Of a DNA stretch of 64,000 nucleotides, positions 55,204 through 64,000 are shown piece after piece; the stretch's first letter is position 1; every line of letters starts with the position of its first letter. The stretch is from NCBI RefSeq assembly GCF_030687395.1, contig NZ_CP117430.1, positions 4,278,001-4,342,000 of the forward strand. Direction: 5' to 3'. The notes under the pieces are model-generated. The model worked only from the letters and a program-made list of their open reading frames with translations, did no database searches and had not been told where the DNA came from. The translations under genes and the position numbers were made by a program. Source of the DNA: Pseudomonas wuhanensis (GTDB lineage Bacteria > Pseudomonadota > Gammaproteobacteria > Pseudomonadales > Pseudomonadaceae).

Positions 55204-55232
55204 TAGGTGGTATCAGACCCTACTTTGGTTCC
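55204..55232 (-). promoter_or_regulatory. hrp box of the small gene
   Basis: On the minus strand: GGAACC, 16 bases, CCACCTA. Perfect HrpL consensus. Confidence 0.92.
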
Positions 55233-55773
55233 ATCATTGACGGTTTTTCAGCAGCAACCTCCGGGGCAATGCCCCTTCACTGGTTTTCACGTTAGAACAG
55301 GAACGGCGATTGAACCCTTAATGTTCGGCTACTGCTAGGTGCTGGGTTGACAGCTCTCGATCTTCGGAGCAGCAAGCGCTGGCCAGGGCTGCCTGCACTC
55401 CGCCTCCGATGCAAACCAGCATGCGACGATCAACATCCTCATCAATAGTTATCACGCTTCGATGATGCGCGGGCTTCGTTTATGAGCTGTCCGATAACAT
55501 GCTTGGTCAACTATCTGGTCACTCGATCACGAATAGTTACCTGCCCCACACTAGCCTTTTTTCGTCTGCGAACCGCACAAAAGCAAGCGCCCCGAACAAG
55601 TCGGCGCGCTTGCTTGGTGCGACCTTCAGTGCATTTTCACACCGCCTGGGTTGAAAAGGATATGTACAGACTCTGGCCTAGGAGAAAGTCGGCTTTGACC
55701 AGTTTGAACTGGTTGGGTGGTTCGATAGCCGTCATCTTGGCGCCCAGTTGCGATCATTCGGACCTCCCGCCAT
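55233..55773. other. No recognisable gene
   Basis: Contains an 8-bp inverted repeat (GCAAGCGC at 55583, GCGCTTGC at 55606) that could terminate transcription. Frames here look non-coding. Confidence 0.4.
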
Positions 55774-56642
55774 TCAACGAAGATCGCCTGGCACCATCGA
55801 AGCGAGATAACCACTGATTATCCCGGTGATCGCCATGGCCTTGTTCTTGTCCTGGTACAGGCCGAGGGCAGAATCAAGCAACTCCTGCTGCTGCTTCAAG
55901 GTGAGGGCAGCCCACCCGGCGGCCAGCCGAACGATAGAGGTGGCCCCACACCACCCTCTATCGTCTTGCTGTCCTTTGGACAGATTGCGGGCCGCGTCGA
56001 CGAGCACCTGCTTCTGCAACGGCTCGAGAGCTTTCAGCCCACCACCAAGTGAGGCGAGCGCTTCTGCTTTGTCCGAACCGCATTCCAAATCGACGGCTAA
56101 TTTGACGAGCGCCTTCTGCAGGGTTGGATTGAGCGTCCCCAGTCCGGCGCTCATTGCGATAATCGGCTCAGTTATAACCCTTGGCGAGTCTGGGAACCTG
56201 TCGCCAATTACCGTCAACAGCCGCTCCTGCTGCCGGCTCTCCAGTGTTGCCAGCCAGGGGCCCAGCTGCATGAGTTTATTATGTTGTACCCACTCTAGGG
56301 GCTCCTCGACGGCTGCCGTGACCAGCGCCTCCCGCTGCTCGCTGCTTAGTACGATCAGGCCGGGGGCACCCACTCCGGCGATCACGAACAATTCATTGGG
56401 CAGTTGTTTGACGGCTTCAACTACCTTTTGTTGCTGCTCCCAATCCAGAGCTGCCAGCCGTGGGCTTAACCCGGCGATTGCGTTGGCCTTGGACCAGCCG
56501 CTGGAAATGCCGGTGACTGCCTTAACCAGCGCCTCCTGCTGCTCGCTCTCAAGTGCGGCCAGCCCGGCGCCGTGCCCGGCGATCGCGTCGGCTTTGTCTT
56601 TGTCTTTGTCTTTGTCTTTGTCTTTGTCTTTGTCTTTGTCCT
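55774..56642 (-). pseudogene. Helical-repeat protein, 5' end lost to IS630
   Basis: The minus strand is open without an obvious start from the IS630 junction to 55774, about 288 residues. After a run of Asp-Lys pairs come about seven imperfect units of 33-40 residues with the pattern KAxAIAGLxxxLAALxxEQQxxLVxAV, suggesting an alpha-solenoid such as HEAT or armadillo. Solenoid proteins of this kind occur among plant-pathogen effectors, but no family match can be made. A stop (TGA) lies just upstream in frame, so the beginning is missing. Confidence 0.6.
56593..56640 (-). repeat. Hexanucleotide tract (GACAAA)8
   Basis: Eight perfect units, coding for alternating Asp-Lys in the helical-repeat protein. 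Unit changes keep the frame, so it varies linker length rather than switching the gene off. Confidence 0.9.
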
Positions 56643-56645
56643 TAA

Positions 56646-57646
56646 GTGGTCAGAAAACGGTTCGAGTTCCAAACTCAAACATGGTCAACTAATTCTATTA
56701 GTTCTGGAACAAAAGCCTGGCCGCAGTCAACCATCAGGGTTGATCGCCTCGCCTTGCGTGCACGTATCCTGTTTCTACTGGCGGATGGATTGACGCCCAA
56801 GGTCATCAGCGAACAGTTGCAGAACGCTATCTGGAGGCGGGCGTCGAGGGCTTGAGCGACCTGCCACGTAGTGGTCAGCCGCTCAAAATCGGGGCTGAAA
56901 AAGTCAGCGAGATCCTCACACTGACTACCCGACGAGTACCCAAGGAGGCGACTCACTGGAGTGTTCGCCTGATGGCCAAGTATGTGCGGGTCACCACCTG
57001 GCAGGTGCGTCAGGTCTGGGCTGCTTCCGACCTCAAACCCCATCGTCTGAAGACCTTTAAAATCAGCAACGATCCCCATTTCGCCGATAACGTGGTCGAC
57101 GTGGTCGGGCTTTATCTGAATCCACCAGACAACGCCCTGGTGCTGTCTGTGGACGAGAAAACTCAGATTCAGGCCTTGGATCGCACCCAGCCAATGTTGC
57201 CTCTGCGCCCCGGACAGATCGAGCGTCGGACGCATGATTACAAGCGCCACGGAACAGCCAGTCTGTACGCGGCATTCGACATCATGACCGGCCAAGTCAT
57301 CGGGCGGATCACGCAACGCCATCGCGCCAAGGAATTCCTGGCCTTTCTGCACCAGATTGATCGCAGCACACCACCGGCACTGGATCTGTATGTCATCCTG
57401 GATAACAGTTCGACCCACAAAACGGCCGCAATCAAGCAGTGGCTGGAAAAACGTCCGCGTTTCAAATTGCACTTCACACCGACCAGTGCGTCTTGGTTGA
57501 ACGCTGTAGAAAGCTGGTTTGCACAACTGGAAAGGCGAGCGCTGTACCGAGGTGCCTTCACCAGCGTTGCCGACTTGAAGACAGCTATCCGCCAGTTCAT
57601 CGAGGCTCACAATGAGTTCTCAGCCAAAGCCGTTCAAGTGGAATAA
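56646..57646 (+). pseudogene. IS630-family transposase, N-terminal lesion
   Basis: The 264-residue frame from 56852 holds the catalytic domain (LSVDEKTQIQALDRTQP, YVILDNSSTHKT, TPTSASWLNAVESWFAQLERR), a full IS630 DDE set. The DNA-binding N-terminal part (RLALRARILFLLADGLTPKV) is in another frame from 56646, and the piece between is missing. The element truncates the helical-repeat gene on its left and the 57620-57874 remnant on its right. Confidence 0.88.
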
Positions 57647-57874
57647 AACAGCTGAAGCCATTAGACCGAGGACGCTCGTGACGTGCCTCTTGAGCTGTTT
57701 CGGCCTCATTACCTCCAGCATCGGACTTTCGATCTCGTCAACCGACGCGTGGGTTATGTCGTTATCGAAGAGTCTGATCAACCGTTTCAGTAAATCGTAA
57801 TGAGCCAAGAGCTTATCGTCCGCCACCGCCTGGGTTAGGTACTTGTTGGTGCGCATAATGGAGCACAGCCCCAT
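57647..57874 (-). pseudogene. Unknown gene remnant next to IS630
   Basis: About 70 residues on the minus strand with balanced composition (LLAHYDLLKRLIRLFDND..., MLEVMRPKQLKRHVTSVLGL) before IS630 sequence takes over. Its relative lies at 46100-46190. Family not recognised. Confidence 0.4.
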
Positions 57875-58075
57875 GGCCGTATCCCGAGCTGAGCCACTAG
57901 TGGCCTGAGCGACTAATTCATTAATTTATTTTTTATCACGCTCAGTTTCGCCTTGTGTACCGAACTGATATCCGATGGGATTTTGATCGGTGATCCACCG
58001 CGATCAAACCATCATCGAACAGCTGACCCACGAGATCGCCATCCTCAGCACCCAATTTAAAATCAGCTGCTGATG

Positions 58076-58103
58076 GGAACCGCTGAAAGCCGTTTAACAC
58101 TCA
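58076..58103 (+). promoter_or_regulatory. Possible hrp box before the transglycosylase gene
   Basis: GGAACC, 15 bases, ACACTCA: one mismatch in the -10 part and the shorter spacing. HrpH transglycosylase genes in P. syringae are HrpL-controlled, which makes the site credible but not certain. Confidence 0.5.
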
Positions 58104-58159
58104 GTAGTAGTGACGAGCATTCCGCACGGTTCATTACGCATCTTCGGGGAGTCGGGGCA

Positions 58160-58273
58160 ATGAAATTCATCAAACTCTGTGTGTTCAGCTTGGCCATGAT
58201 TTTCGGGACTTCGGGGCTGGCCATGGTCAGTCAGGAAGCTGAAGCAGGGTGTGGCCGGTTCGGTTGCCGCTGA
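58160..58273 (+). CDS. Small exported peptide gene
   Basis: The product has 37 residues: a clear signal peptide (MKFIKLCVFSLAMIFGTSGLA) and a short mature part with two Cys (CGRFGC). GGGG lies 3-6 bases before the ATG. It lies between the possible hrp box and the transglycosylase gene. No known family. Confidence 0.45.
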   Translation: MKFIKLCVFSLAMIFGTSGLAMVSQEAEAGCGRFGCR

Positions 58274-58403
58274 CAGGGACTATCTGTCTTGACGACTCAG
58301 GTACGCTGGCGGCGACGTCTTGATCTGAGTCGTCATTTGAGAACTGCATAAAACACTGATAAAGGACGACCAAACTAGCCATGCCTCACGCTATCTGCTT
58401 GCC

Positions 58404-59606
58404 ATGAGTGTCTTAGACGTCGTCCACTCATCTCGATTCCGTGCGCTAGCGCTAGGCATTTTAAGCGTCGGTTTTCAGCCCTTCGGGCTCGGAGCCGATC
58501 CTGCAGTTGAACGCCCGTCCTTGCCCGGCAACGCAAATCGCCACATGGTACAGGTCAATGATCAAGGCTCATCGCCGGGTGACCCCACTCAGGACGTATG
58601 GGTGCGACTGGCCAAAGGCTTTACGCTGACGGACAGCTTGGGCCACAACGCCCGGGTCGAGCAGCAACGAAAATGGTTGGTTGCCAACCCTTCTTTTCTG
58701 AACGGTGCGAGCACTCGTGCAGCGCGCTACATTCATTTCGTTGCGCAGCGGCTCGAAGAGCGCGGACTACCCGCCGAACTCGCGCTGCTGCCTATCGTCG
58801 AGAGCGGCTACAACCCCATGGCCAACTCCAATCGAGACGCGGTGGGACTCTGGCAGTTCATTCCCTCGACCGGACTTGATTTTAATCTGCGCCAAACTCG
58901 ATGGTACGATGGCCGACGTGACATTTTGGCCTCCAGCAAGGCGGCCATGGATTATTTGACACGACTCTACGAGCTGTTCGACAACGACTGGCTACTGGCA
59001 TTGGCCGCCTATAACGCCGGAGAAGGTAGAGTCGGGCGAGCCGTCAAATGGAACAGGGACAGAGGCCTGCCCACCGATTTCTGGCACTTGAGGTTACCTG
59101 AAGAGACCCAGGATTATGTGCCCAGGTTACTGGCACTGTCCTTGTTGGTGCGAGCGCCGAAGATCCATGGAGTCAAACTTCAACCAGTGGCCAATGAGGC
59201 TTACTTCAAAATTGTCAAACTCACTCACGCAGTCAACTTGTCCACCTTCGCTGTTGATGCGGGAATCGATGAATCCGAGTTGCTACGCCTCAATCCCGCG
59301 TTTTTGACCAAGCAAATGATCGATGGCCCTGCTCATCTGCTAGTTCCCAGAACTCTAACAACCCCATTGCCTTCTGTATCAACGCAGGAACTAAGCCCCG
59401 ACCTGACAAGCTACGCCGTGCTGCAAAAACCAAGAAAGAGGCCGCCATCACAACAGCTACGACCACCGATCCAGGCGCCTGTGCCGCAGGTTCCCAACCA
59501 ACAAGTCGCCGTACCGCCACAGCGTAAACCCATCATCGTCTACTCGGACAGCCACACCCCGGAAATGACGCGGCCAAGGGCATTCATTCCTCGGCGTTGG
59601 CTGTAG
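58404..59606 (+). CDS. Lytic transglycosylase, HrpH/MltD-like
   Basis: The product has 400 residues. N-terminal export-like segment at 12-30, then an SLT domain (about 100-215) with catalytic Glu133 in LLPIVESGYNP, then GLWQFIPSTG and AAYNAGEGRV. A LysM-like region lies near 275-325 and a Pro/Gln-rich tail follows. Such enzymes cut peptidoglycan. In P. syringae HrpH (HopAJ1), encoded next to the hrp cluster, helps the T3SS cross the wall and is itself secreted. Here it lies 46 kb from hrpR among IS elements, which fits a displaced conserved-effector-locus gene. Confidence 0.8.
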   Translation: MSVLDVVHSSRFRALALGILSVGFQPFGLGADPAVERPSLPGNANRHMVQVNDQGSSPGDPTQDVWVRLAKGFTLTDSLGHNARVEQQRKWLVANPSFLNGASTRAARYIHFVAQRLEERGLPAELALLPIVESGYNPMANSNRDAVGLWQFIPSTGLDFNLRQTRWYDGRRDILASSKAAMDYLTRLYELFDNDWLLALAAYNAGEGRVGRAVKWNRDRGLPTDFWHLRLPEETQDYVPRLLALSLLVRAPKIHGVKLQPVANEAYFKIVKLTHAVNLSTFAVDAGIDESELLRLNPAFLTKQMIDGPAHLLVPRTLTTPLPSVSTQELSPDLTSYAVLQKPRKRPPSQQLRPPIQAPVPQVPNQQVAVPPQRKPIIVYSDSHTPEMTRPRAFIPRRWL

Positions 59607-59739
59607 ACAGGCTCGGCTGTCCTGTCGCACGACTGTCGATCAGGCTCATCGCTCCCCCTGAAAAACAGCTCCTCCCGTTTACCCTCGCCCCGTCCAGAAC
59701 TGAACGGACGGACTCACTAGCCACAAGAGGAATTGCCCC

Positions 59740-60648
59740 GTGCAGATCGTCAAATCGAACGAAAGGTCATTTACCCACAACTTGCAAGACATCATCCCAA
59801 AGCACTCAATAGGCACCTCGTCTGAGGCAATTCGTCATCATTACGACGTCGGCAACGACTTCTTTCGACAGTGGCTGGACGGATCCCTCACTTACTCTTG
59901 CCCCTTGTGGCTTGAGGGCGAAGCAGACGACTCTCTGGAGGACGCCCAACTGCGTAAGCTCGATACACATATTGAGAATGCTCGGGCCAGTGGAAAGGGG
60001 CGCGTACTAGACATCGGCTGCGGCTGGGGCTCACTGTTGAAAAGGCTCGTTGGCCCTCACTCGGTCCTACACGCGGTAGGGTTAACGTTGAGTGAAGAGC
60101 AGGCTGCGTTTGTCACCCGTCAAGCATTGCCTGGCGTTGAGGTGTTACTTGCTTCGTGGCAGGAGCACAAGCCTCGGTTGCCATATGACGCCATTGTCTC
60201 CATCGAGGCCATTGAGCATTTTGCACGCACAGGTCAGTCTCGGGATGAGCGCATACAGGGGTACAGGCAATTTTTTACCCACTGCCAGCAGATGCTTGTC
60301 CCCGGCGGCAGGCTTTCGCTGCAGTCCACGTGCTACCAGAACCTCGAAAAACTGCCTGAGTTCATTACCGACAGGATCTGGCCGGAAAGTGAACTACCCA
60401 GATTGATCGATATCCTCGAAGCGGCCGACCGGCTGTTCGAAGTGATAAGCGTCTCCAACGATCGCGACCAGTACGCCCGCGCCTGCGCGCTCTGGGCTAA
60501 ACGCTTGAAAAACAGCCGGATAGACGCCATCCGCACGAGCAGCCGCGAGACAGTCGACGATTATTATCGCTACCTCAAAGCCTCCAGCCTTGCGTTCCAA
60601 CAAAGTGCCTTGACGTTGCACGGCATTGTGCTGCAATCCACTTTGTAG
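59740..60648 (+). CDS. Cyclopropane-fatty-acid-synthase-like methyltransferase
   Basis: The product has 302 residues from a GTG with AGAGGA 9 bases upstream. It has an N-terminal HHYDVGNDFFRQWLDGSLTYSC signature and SAM-binding motif I VLDIGCGWGSLLKRL (about 88-102), as in the CmaA/UfaA group. It is about 80 residues shorter than E. coli Cfa, lacking its N-terminal domain. The family methylates unsaturated fatty acyl chains in phospholipids or modifies secondary metabolites. The substrate here is unknown, and it may not be part of the Hrp system. Confidence 0.8.
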   Translation: MQIVKSNERSFTHNLQDIIPKHSIGTSSEAIRHHYDVGNDFFRQWLDGSLTYSCPLWLEGEADDSLEDAQLRKLDTHIENARASGKGRVLDIGCGWGSLLKRLVGPHSVLHAVGLTLSEEQAAFVTRQALPGVEVLLASWQEHKPRLPYDAIVSIEAIEHFARTGQSRDERIQGYRQFFTHCQQMLVPGGRLSLQSTCYQNLEKLPEFITDRIWPESELPRLIDILEAADRLFEVISVSNDRDQYARACALWAKRLKNSRIDAIRTSSRETVDDYYRYLKASSLAFQQSALTLHGIVLQSTL

Positions 60649-60707
60649 TGGTCTAATGAAACCGGACACCCATTTAGGCGAGAATGCTCGCCAGATCGAG
60701 GTGTCAG

Positions 60708-60969
60708 ATGACCAAACAACGTCGTTCCTTTACTCCTGAATTCAAGCGCGAGGCTGCCGACCTCGTGCTCAAACAAAACTACAGCTACATCGAAGCCAGC
60801 CGTTCACTCGGCATTGGTGAGTCGGCATTGCGCCGCTGGGTTGACCAGATTCAGAAAGAACATAAAGGCATCACCCCGCAGAGCAAGGCGCTGACGCCGG
60901 AACAGCAAAAAATTCAGGAACTGGAGGCCCGGATCGCTCGGCTTGAACGAGAGAAATCCATTTTAAAAA
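60708..60969 (+). pseudogene. IS3-family OrfA, truncated, second copy
   Basis: Same as 14684-14944, with the left end at about 60650 directly after the methyltransferase stop. Cut after KSILK, at the slippery A-rich frameshift site; unrelated sequence with a short duplication (CTATGGTCACCCCCTTTT twice) follows. Confidence 0.8.
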
Positions 60970-61245
60970 TCTATGGTCACCCCCTTTTCTATGGTCACCC
61001 CCTTTTTTGCAATGCTGATTAACGGGCGAAGTGGTTGGCTTGCTTAAATCTATCCGGCGTCTATTGGGTGAGTCACCCGCGCCATGATGAGAGTCGCGCC
61101 TGACGATCCTGAAAAGGCTAACGGCTTCTTGCAGAGCCGATTTTTAAAGCAGGTTCTTCGCCAGGCCGGTAGGCCGTTCACGTCATCCATTGTTCAGCTA
61201 TCGCAAAACCTGAAGGTGGCTCGTGGCACTAGAACAACAGCTGAG

Positions 61246-61760
61246 TCAGATAGCCACGGCATCTGGCCCTGCGTTAAATATTCCATGACCAGCTGAGATC
61301 GCCCAAGCGATCCGAGCCAGTTTGTTGGCCAAGGCACATGCCACCACGTTCGAGTGCCGTCGTATCAGCAGCGAACGAACCCACTCCGCCAACGCGCCGT
61401 GCTGGCTCTTCAATTGCTGAAGATAAACTCGAGCGCACTGAACCAATAGTCGCCTGAGATTCTTGTCGCCGCGCTTGCTGATCCCCAGCAAATTGGCCTT
61501 GCCTCCGGTGCTGTATTGCCTGGGTACCAAGCCAATGGAGGCAGCGAAGTCACGACTACCTGCGTACTGCTTGCCATCGCCCATTTCCACAGCCAGCAGG
61601 CTGGCGGTGATCGGGCCGACACATGGCATACTCCAAACGACTGCCAAGATCATCGTCAGCCAGTTGGCAAGCCAGATCCTTATCCAGATCCTTGATTTGG
61701 GCGTCCAGGTAGTTGAAGTGTTCGCGCAAACGATCCAGGAGGCTCATGAGTCGAGTGGGT
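61246..61760 (-). pseudogene. IS110/IS1111-type transposase, C-terminal half
   Basis: Encodes the Transposase_20 part: MPCVGPITASLLAVEMGD, FAASIGLVPRQYSTGGK and GISKRGDKNLRRLLVQCAR. The preceding coiled segment (LREHFNYLDAQIKDLDKDL) is in another frame, so there is an indel near 61640. The N-terminal DEDD half is absent. Confidence 0.8.
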
Positions 61761-61975
61761 AAGGGAGCTGAAAGGGACGCGCCTGGTTGAGCGAGTCGGT
61801 AGTGGCCTGCGGATCGAATCCGAGCTGAAAGCAATCGCTCGCGTGAGCTGCGGAACAGGGCGATAGGGGACGCATGGTGGCTCCTGTGACTGGGGCTTGG
61901 CATTTTTTCGTTTGGGCAGGCCACCTGAAGCAATGTGCTTGCCGCAGCCCGGCATCTGCGCACTAAAAGCTTGGC
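61761..61975. other. Junction DNA between IS110 fragment and IS30
   Basis: No gene is recognised. Confidence 0.4.
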
Positions 61976-63083
61976 GGCGGCAAAATCTGAGTGCAACACC
62001 TGACCTTTCCGGTACGGTGCAGCCCCTATGTCTTATTCCGAACTCAGCGTTGAAGAGCGCGCCACCATTCAAATCGGTCATGCCCAAGGCTTCAGCCTGC
62101 GTAGGATTGCCTGCTTGATCACCCGATCCCCTTCGACCATCAGCCGGGAGCTGCGCCGCAATCGAGATGCCTGCGGCGGCTACTCGGCCCGTGTGGCCCA
62201 GCGGCAGATGCAGGCCCGCCGCCAGGTTTGTCGACCGATGCGAAAGCTGTTGCCGGGTAGCGAGCGCTTCAAGTTGGTGGCTCATATGCTGCGTGAGCGT
62301 TTGTCTCCCGAGCAGATTGCCGGCAAGCTGCGCAGCATGAACATTCCCAGCCTCAGAGATGCCTACGTCTGTCGCGAGACGATCTATAACGATCTATGCC
62401 TTGCCGGTCGGCGAGCTGCGTAAGGAGCTGATCATCTGTCTGCGCCAAAGCAAGACAACACGCAGGCCGCGCTCTGGTGGCGTGGATCGGCGCGGCCAGA
62501 TTCCCGAGATGGTCAGCATCCATGTGCGTCCGCCGGAGATTGACGACCGTCTGATGCCGGGGCATTGGGAAGGCGACCTGATCAAGGGTAAGGCCAACGC
62601 CTCGTCCGTAGGCACGTTGGTGGAGCGCACCAGTGGCTACCTGATGCTGGTGAAGATGAATGATGCGACGGCAACCTCGGCGATGGAGGGCTTCAGTGCA
62701 GCGCTCAATGGCATGCCACTGGCAATGCGCAAGAGCATGACCTACGACCAGGGCCGGGAGATGGCGCGACACGCCGAGATCACCCAGAAAACCGGCATCG
62801 CGATTTACTTCTGCGACCCGCACAGCCCCTGGCAGCGCGGCAGTAACGAAAACATCAATGGCCTGATCCGCCAGTACCTGCCCAAGGGCACGGACTTGTC
62901 GGGACACAGCCAGGAAGAACTGGATGCCATTGCCTTGCAACTGAATATGCGCCCCCGTAAACGCTTCGATTTCAAATGTCCGATCGAAATGATGAGTGAG
63001 GTGATGCAAAAGGCCATGGCTATGCGGCACGATGCGCCCACTTCAATCCAATAACCGTGTTGCACTCAGCTCCTGCAACCGCC
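61976..63083 (+). mobile_element. IS30-family element, copy 3
   Basis: Same ends as copies 1 and 2. It ends 20 bases before the start of the effector at 63103, so it has replaced that gene's promoter. Confidence 0.88.
62028..63054 (+). pseudogene. IS30-family transposase, frameshifted
   Basis: A 2-base loss near 62390 (NDLC instead of NAIYALPV) splits the frame after 122 residues. The DDE part is open downstream. Not active as a single protein. Confidence 0.9.
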
Positions 63084-63102
63084 CAAAGAAAAAGAGCGTA
63101 AT

Positions 63103-63666
63103 ATGAACGGAATAAACAACATCTCTGGTTCGCCTACTACCCCCATTCAACACAGCGCAAGCCAGGCGTCTGGGCCTGCTCCATTAGTGATAAACAACCC
63201 TAATCAGGCTAGCGATCACTGGCGTGCGATCGGGCTCACGAGCCCGTCACAAGCCTCAGACGCGATGACAGTGCTTACTACTCGCGCAGAGGGAGGGCAC
63301 ATAGACGAGGGGACCTATTTGCTATTGGCGAATGCACTGCGGGATGTACACAACACTCTTCAAAGGAGAGCAACTAATGAGGCAGCAGTAGCACACCTGC
63401 CAGTACACCCCCCAGCGCCTCTTTGGCAGGCGGTTGTACGGCAGACCACAGATCGCCAGGCCAGGAGAGATCGTGGAATCCGTACACGGCACGGCCTAGC
63501 CGCCGACCCCGGCGCCACGGATGAGCAGATCAACGCGCACCTGCATAACGACGACGGATCGTTAAGAACTCGCAGGGGCGTCGCCAGCGCCCTGCACGCC
63601 GCCGGATTGGGGGCAAGTAGCGCGCGCATCGATGCCCTGCTGCAGGCCGCGCGTGGACCACAATAG
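63103..63666 (+). CDS. Repeat effector, type d, single repeat
   Basis: The product has 187 residues. Residues 1-136 are a different N-terminus (MNGINNISGSPTT...), Ser/Pro/Asn-rich at first, then helical (about 38-95) and Arg-rich (ARRDRGIRTRHG) before the repeat. Residues 137-187 are one unit with triplets RRG/SSA, ending LQAARGPQ. An IS801-like copy begins 8 bases after the stop. The hrp box expected upstream is absent because IS30 ends 20 bases before the ATG, so the gene may be silent or driven from the IS. Confidence 0.8.
   Translation: MNGINNISGSPTTPIQHSASQASGPAPLVINNPNQASDHWRAIGLTSPSQASDAMTVLTTRAEGGHIDEGTYLLLANALRDVHNTLQRRATNEAAVAHLPVHPPAPLWQAVVRQTTDRQARRDRGIRTRHGLAADPGATDEQINAHLHNDDGSLRTRRGVASALHAAGLGASSARIDALLQAARGPQ
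63511..63663 (+). repeat. Single terminal repeat unit
   Basis: 153 bases, one terminal-type unit. Confidence 0.88.
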
Positions 63667-63673
63667 TCTGGAT

Positions 63674-64000
63674 GGCCCGCTGACGTGAGGGGCACTGTCC
63701 TAACCGCTCGACGCCACTCCATAGCCCGTTCCAGCCGGTCCGCTGGCTTCAAACCCCGCCTTTGAAAAACCTGTTCACGGCCAACGGCGGCTGGGCAGGG
63801 TTGCTGGAGGTCGGCGGTCTACGCGCCATCGAAGTGGAATCGGTGAGCAAAATGCTGGCCTGCGGCACTTCGATCCTGGGCGTAAAGCACTGCACCTGCG
63901 GCAATGGGCACTGCCCGCACGTCAAATACCTGTGCAACACCTGCCACTGCCGAGCCTGTCCTTCGTGCGGCAAAAAAGCCACCGATCAGTGGATGGCCGT
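63674..64000 (+). mobile_element. IS801-like element H, cut by window end
   Basis: Same left end and spacing from the effector stop as in the other copies; continues beyond the window. Confidence 0.88.
63762..64000 (+). CDS. tnpA: IS801-like transposase, N-terminal part only
   Basis: The first about 79 residues from TTG are open and match copies A and D, including the zinc region. The remainder is outside the window, so intactness cannot be judged. Confidence 0.85.
   Translation, partial: MKNLFTANGGWAGLLEVGGLRAIEVESVSKMLACGTSILGVKHCTCGNGHCPHVKYLCNTCHCRACPSCGKKATDQWMA

Noticed and set aside
55826..56692. 288-codon + strand frame ending in a Ser-Leu repeat
   Set aside because: It is antisense to the helical-repeat protein; the Ser-Leu run is only the hexanucleotide tract read in reverse.

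Overview
The window looks like a plant-associated Pseudomonas genomic island. The evidence is a Hrc-Hrp1 type III secretion (T3SS) cluster with hrpR/hrpS-type enhancer-binding proteins, about ten HrpL-type promoters (hrp boxes, GGAACC-N15/16-CCACNNA), and IS801-, IS6-, IS30-, IS3-, IS110- and IS630-type elements as found in P. syringae and its relatives. The species cannot be fixed from the sequence alone.

Layout. (1) 1-12.1 kb holds one half of the hrp/hrc cluster: the end of hrcT, hrcU, then a chaperone-like gene and an effector-like gene on the + strand. These converge on the hrpF-hrcC-hrpT and small ORF-hrpA-hrpB-hrcJ-hrpD-hrpE operons, each with a perfect hrp box, followed by hrpS and hrpR. 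No hrpG, hrpV or hrpZ is visible. (2) 12.5-16.6 kb holds an HrpL-controlled effector candidate and a graveyard of IS, rulA and araC fragments, including an orphan hrp box with a cut-off effector start. (3) 16.6-44.3 kb is the remarkable part: a mosaic of effector-like genes ending in 1-5 copies of a 54-residue repeat. The repeat has two hypervariable residue triplets in an otherwise near-constant framework, so its organisation recalls TAL effectors although its sequence is different. In five of the intact genes a hrp box drives the gene, and a rolling-circle IS801-like (IS91 family) element sits a few bases after the stop codon on the same strand. Copies are duplicated, inverted, frameshifted and fused to other N-termini, including an IS6 transposase. 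(4) 44.3-47.7 kb holds a truncated effector start, an IS30 copy and an IS110 element. (5) 47.8-54.8 kb holds a type I secretion operon (TolC-, HlyD- and PrtD-like) diverging from a likely secreted DUF4214 protein. (6) 54.8-64 kb holds an HrpL-controlled small gene switched out of frame by a pentanucleotide repeat, a truncated helical-repeat protein, IS630, a lytic transglycosylase resembling HrpH, a cyclopropane-fatty-acid-synthase-like methyltransferase, IS fragments, a third IS30 copy, and a last effector with a single repeat followed by another IS801-like element.

How it fits together (inference): HrpR/HrpS activate hrpL (not in the window), and HrpL drives both the secretion machine and the repeat effectors. 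IS801-like rolling-circle transposition appears to have copied effector-IS units, while IS6 and homologous recombination reshuffled them. I counted 28 repeat units in ten genes or pseudogenes. I do not recognise this repeat family. It is my candidate for an undescribed system: a mobile, HrpL-regulated family of modular repeat effectors with a possible recognition code.
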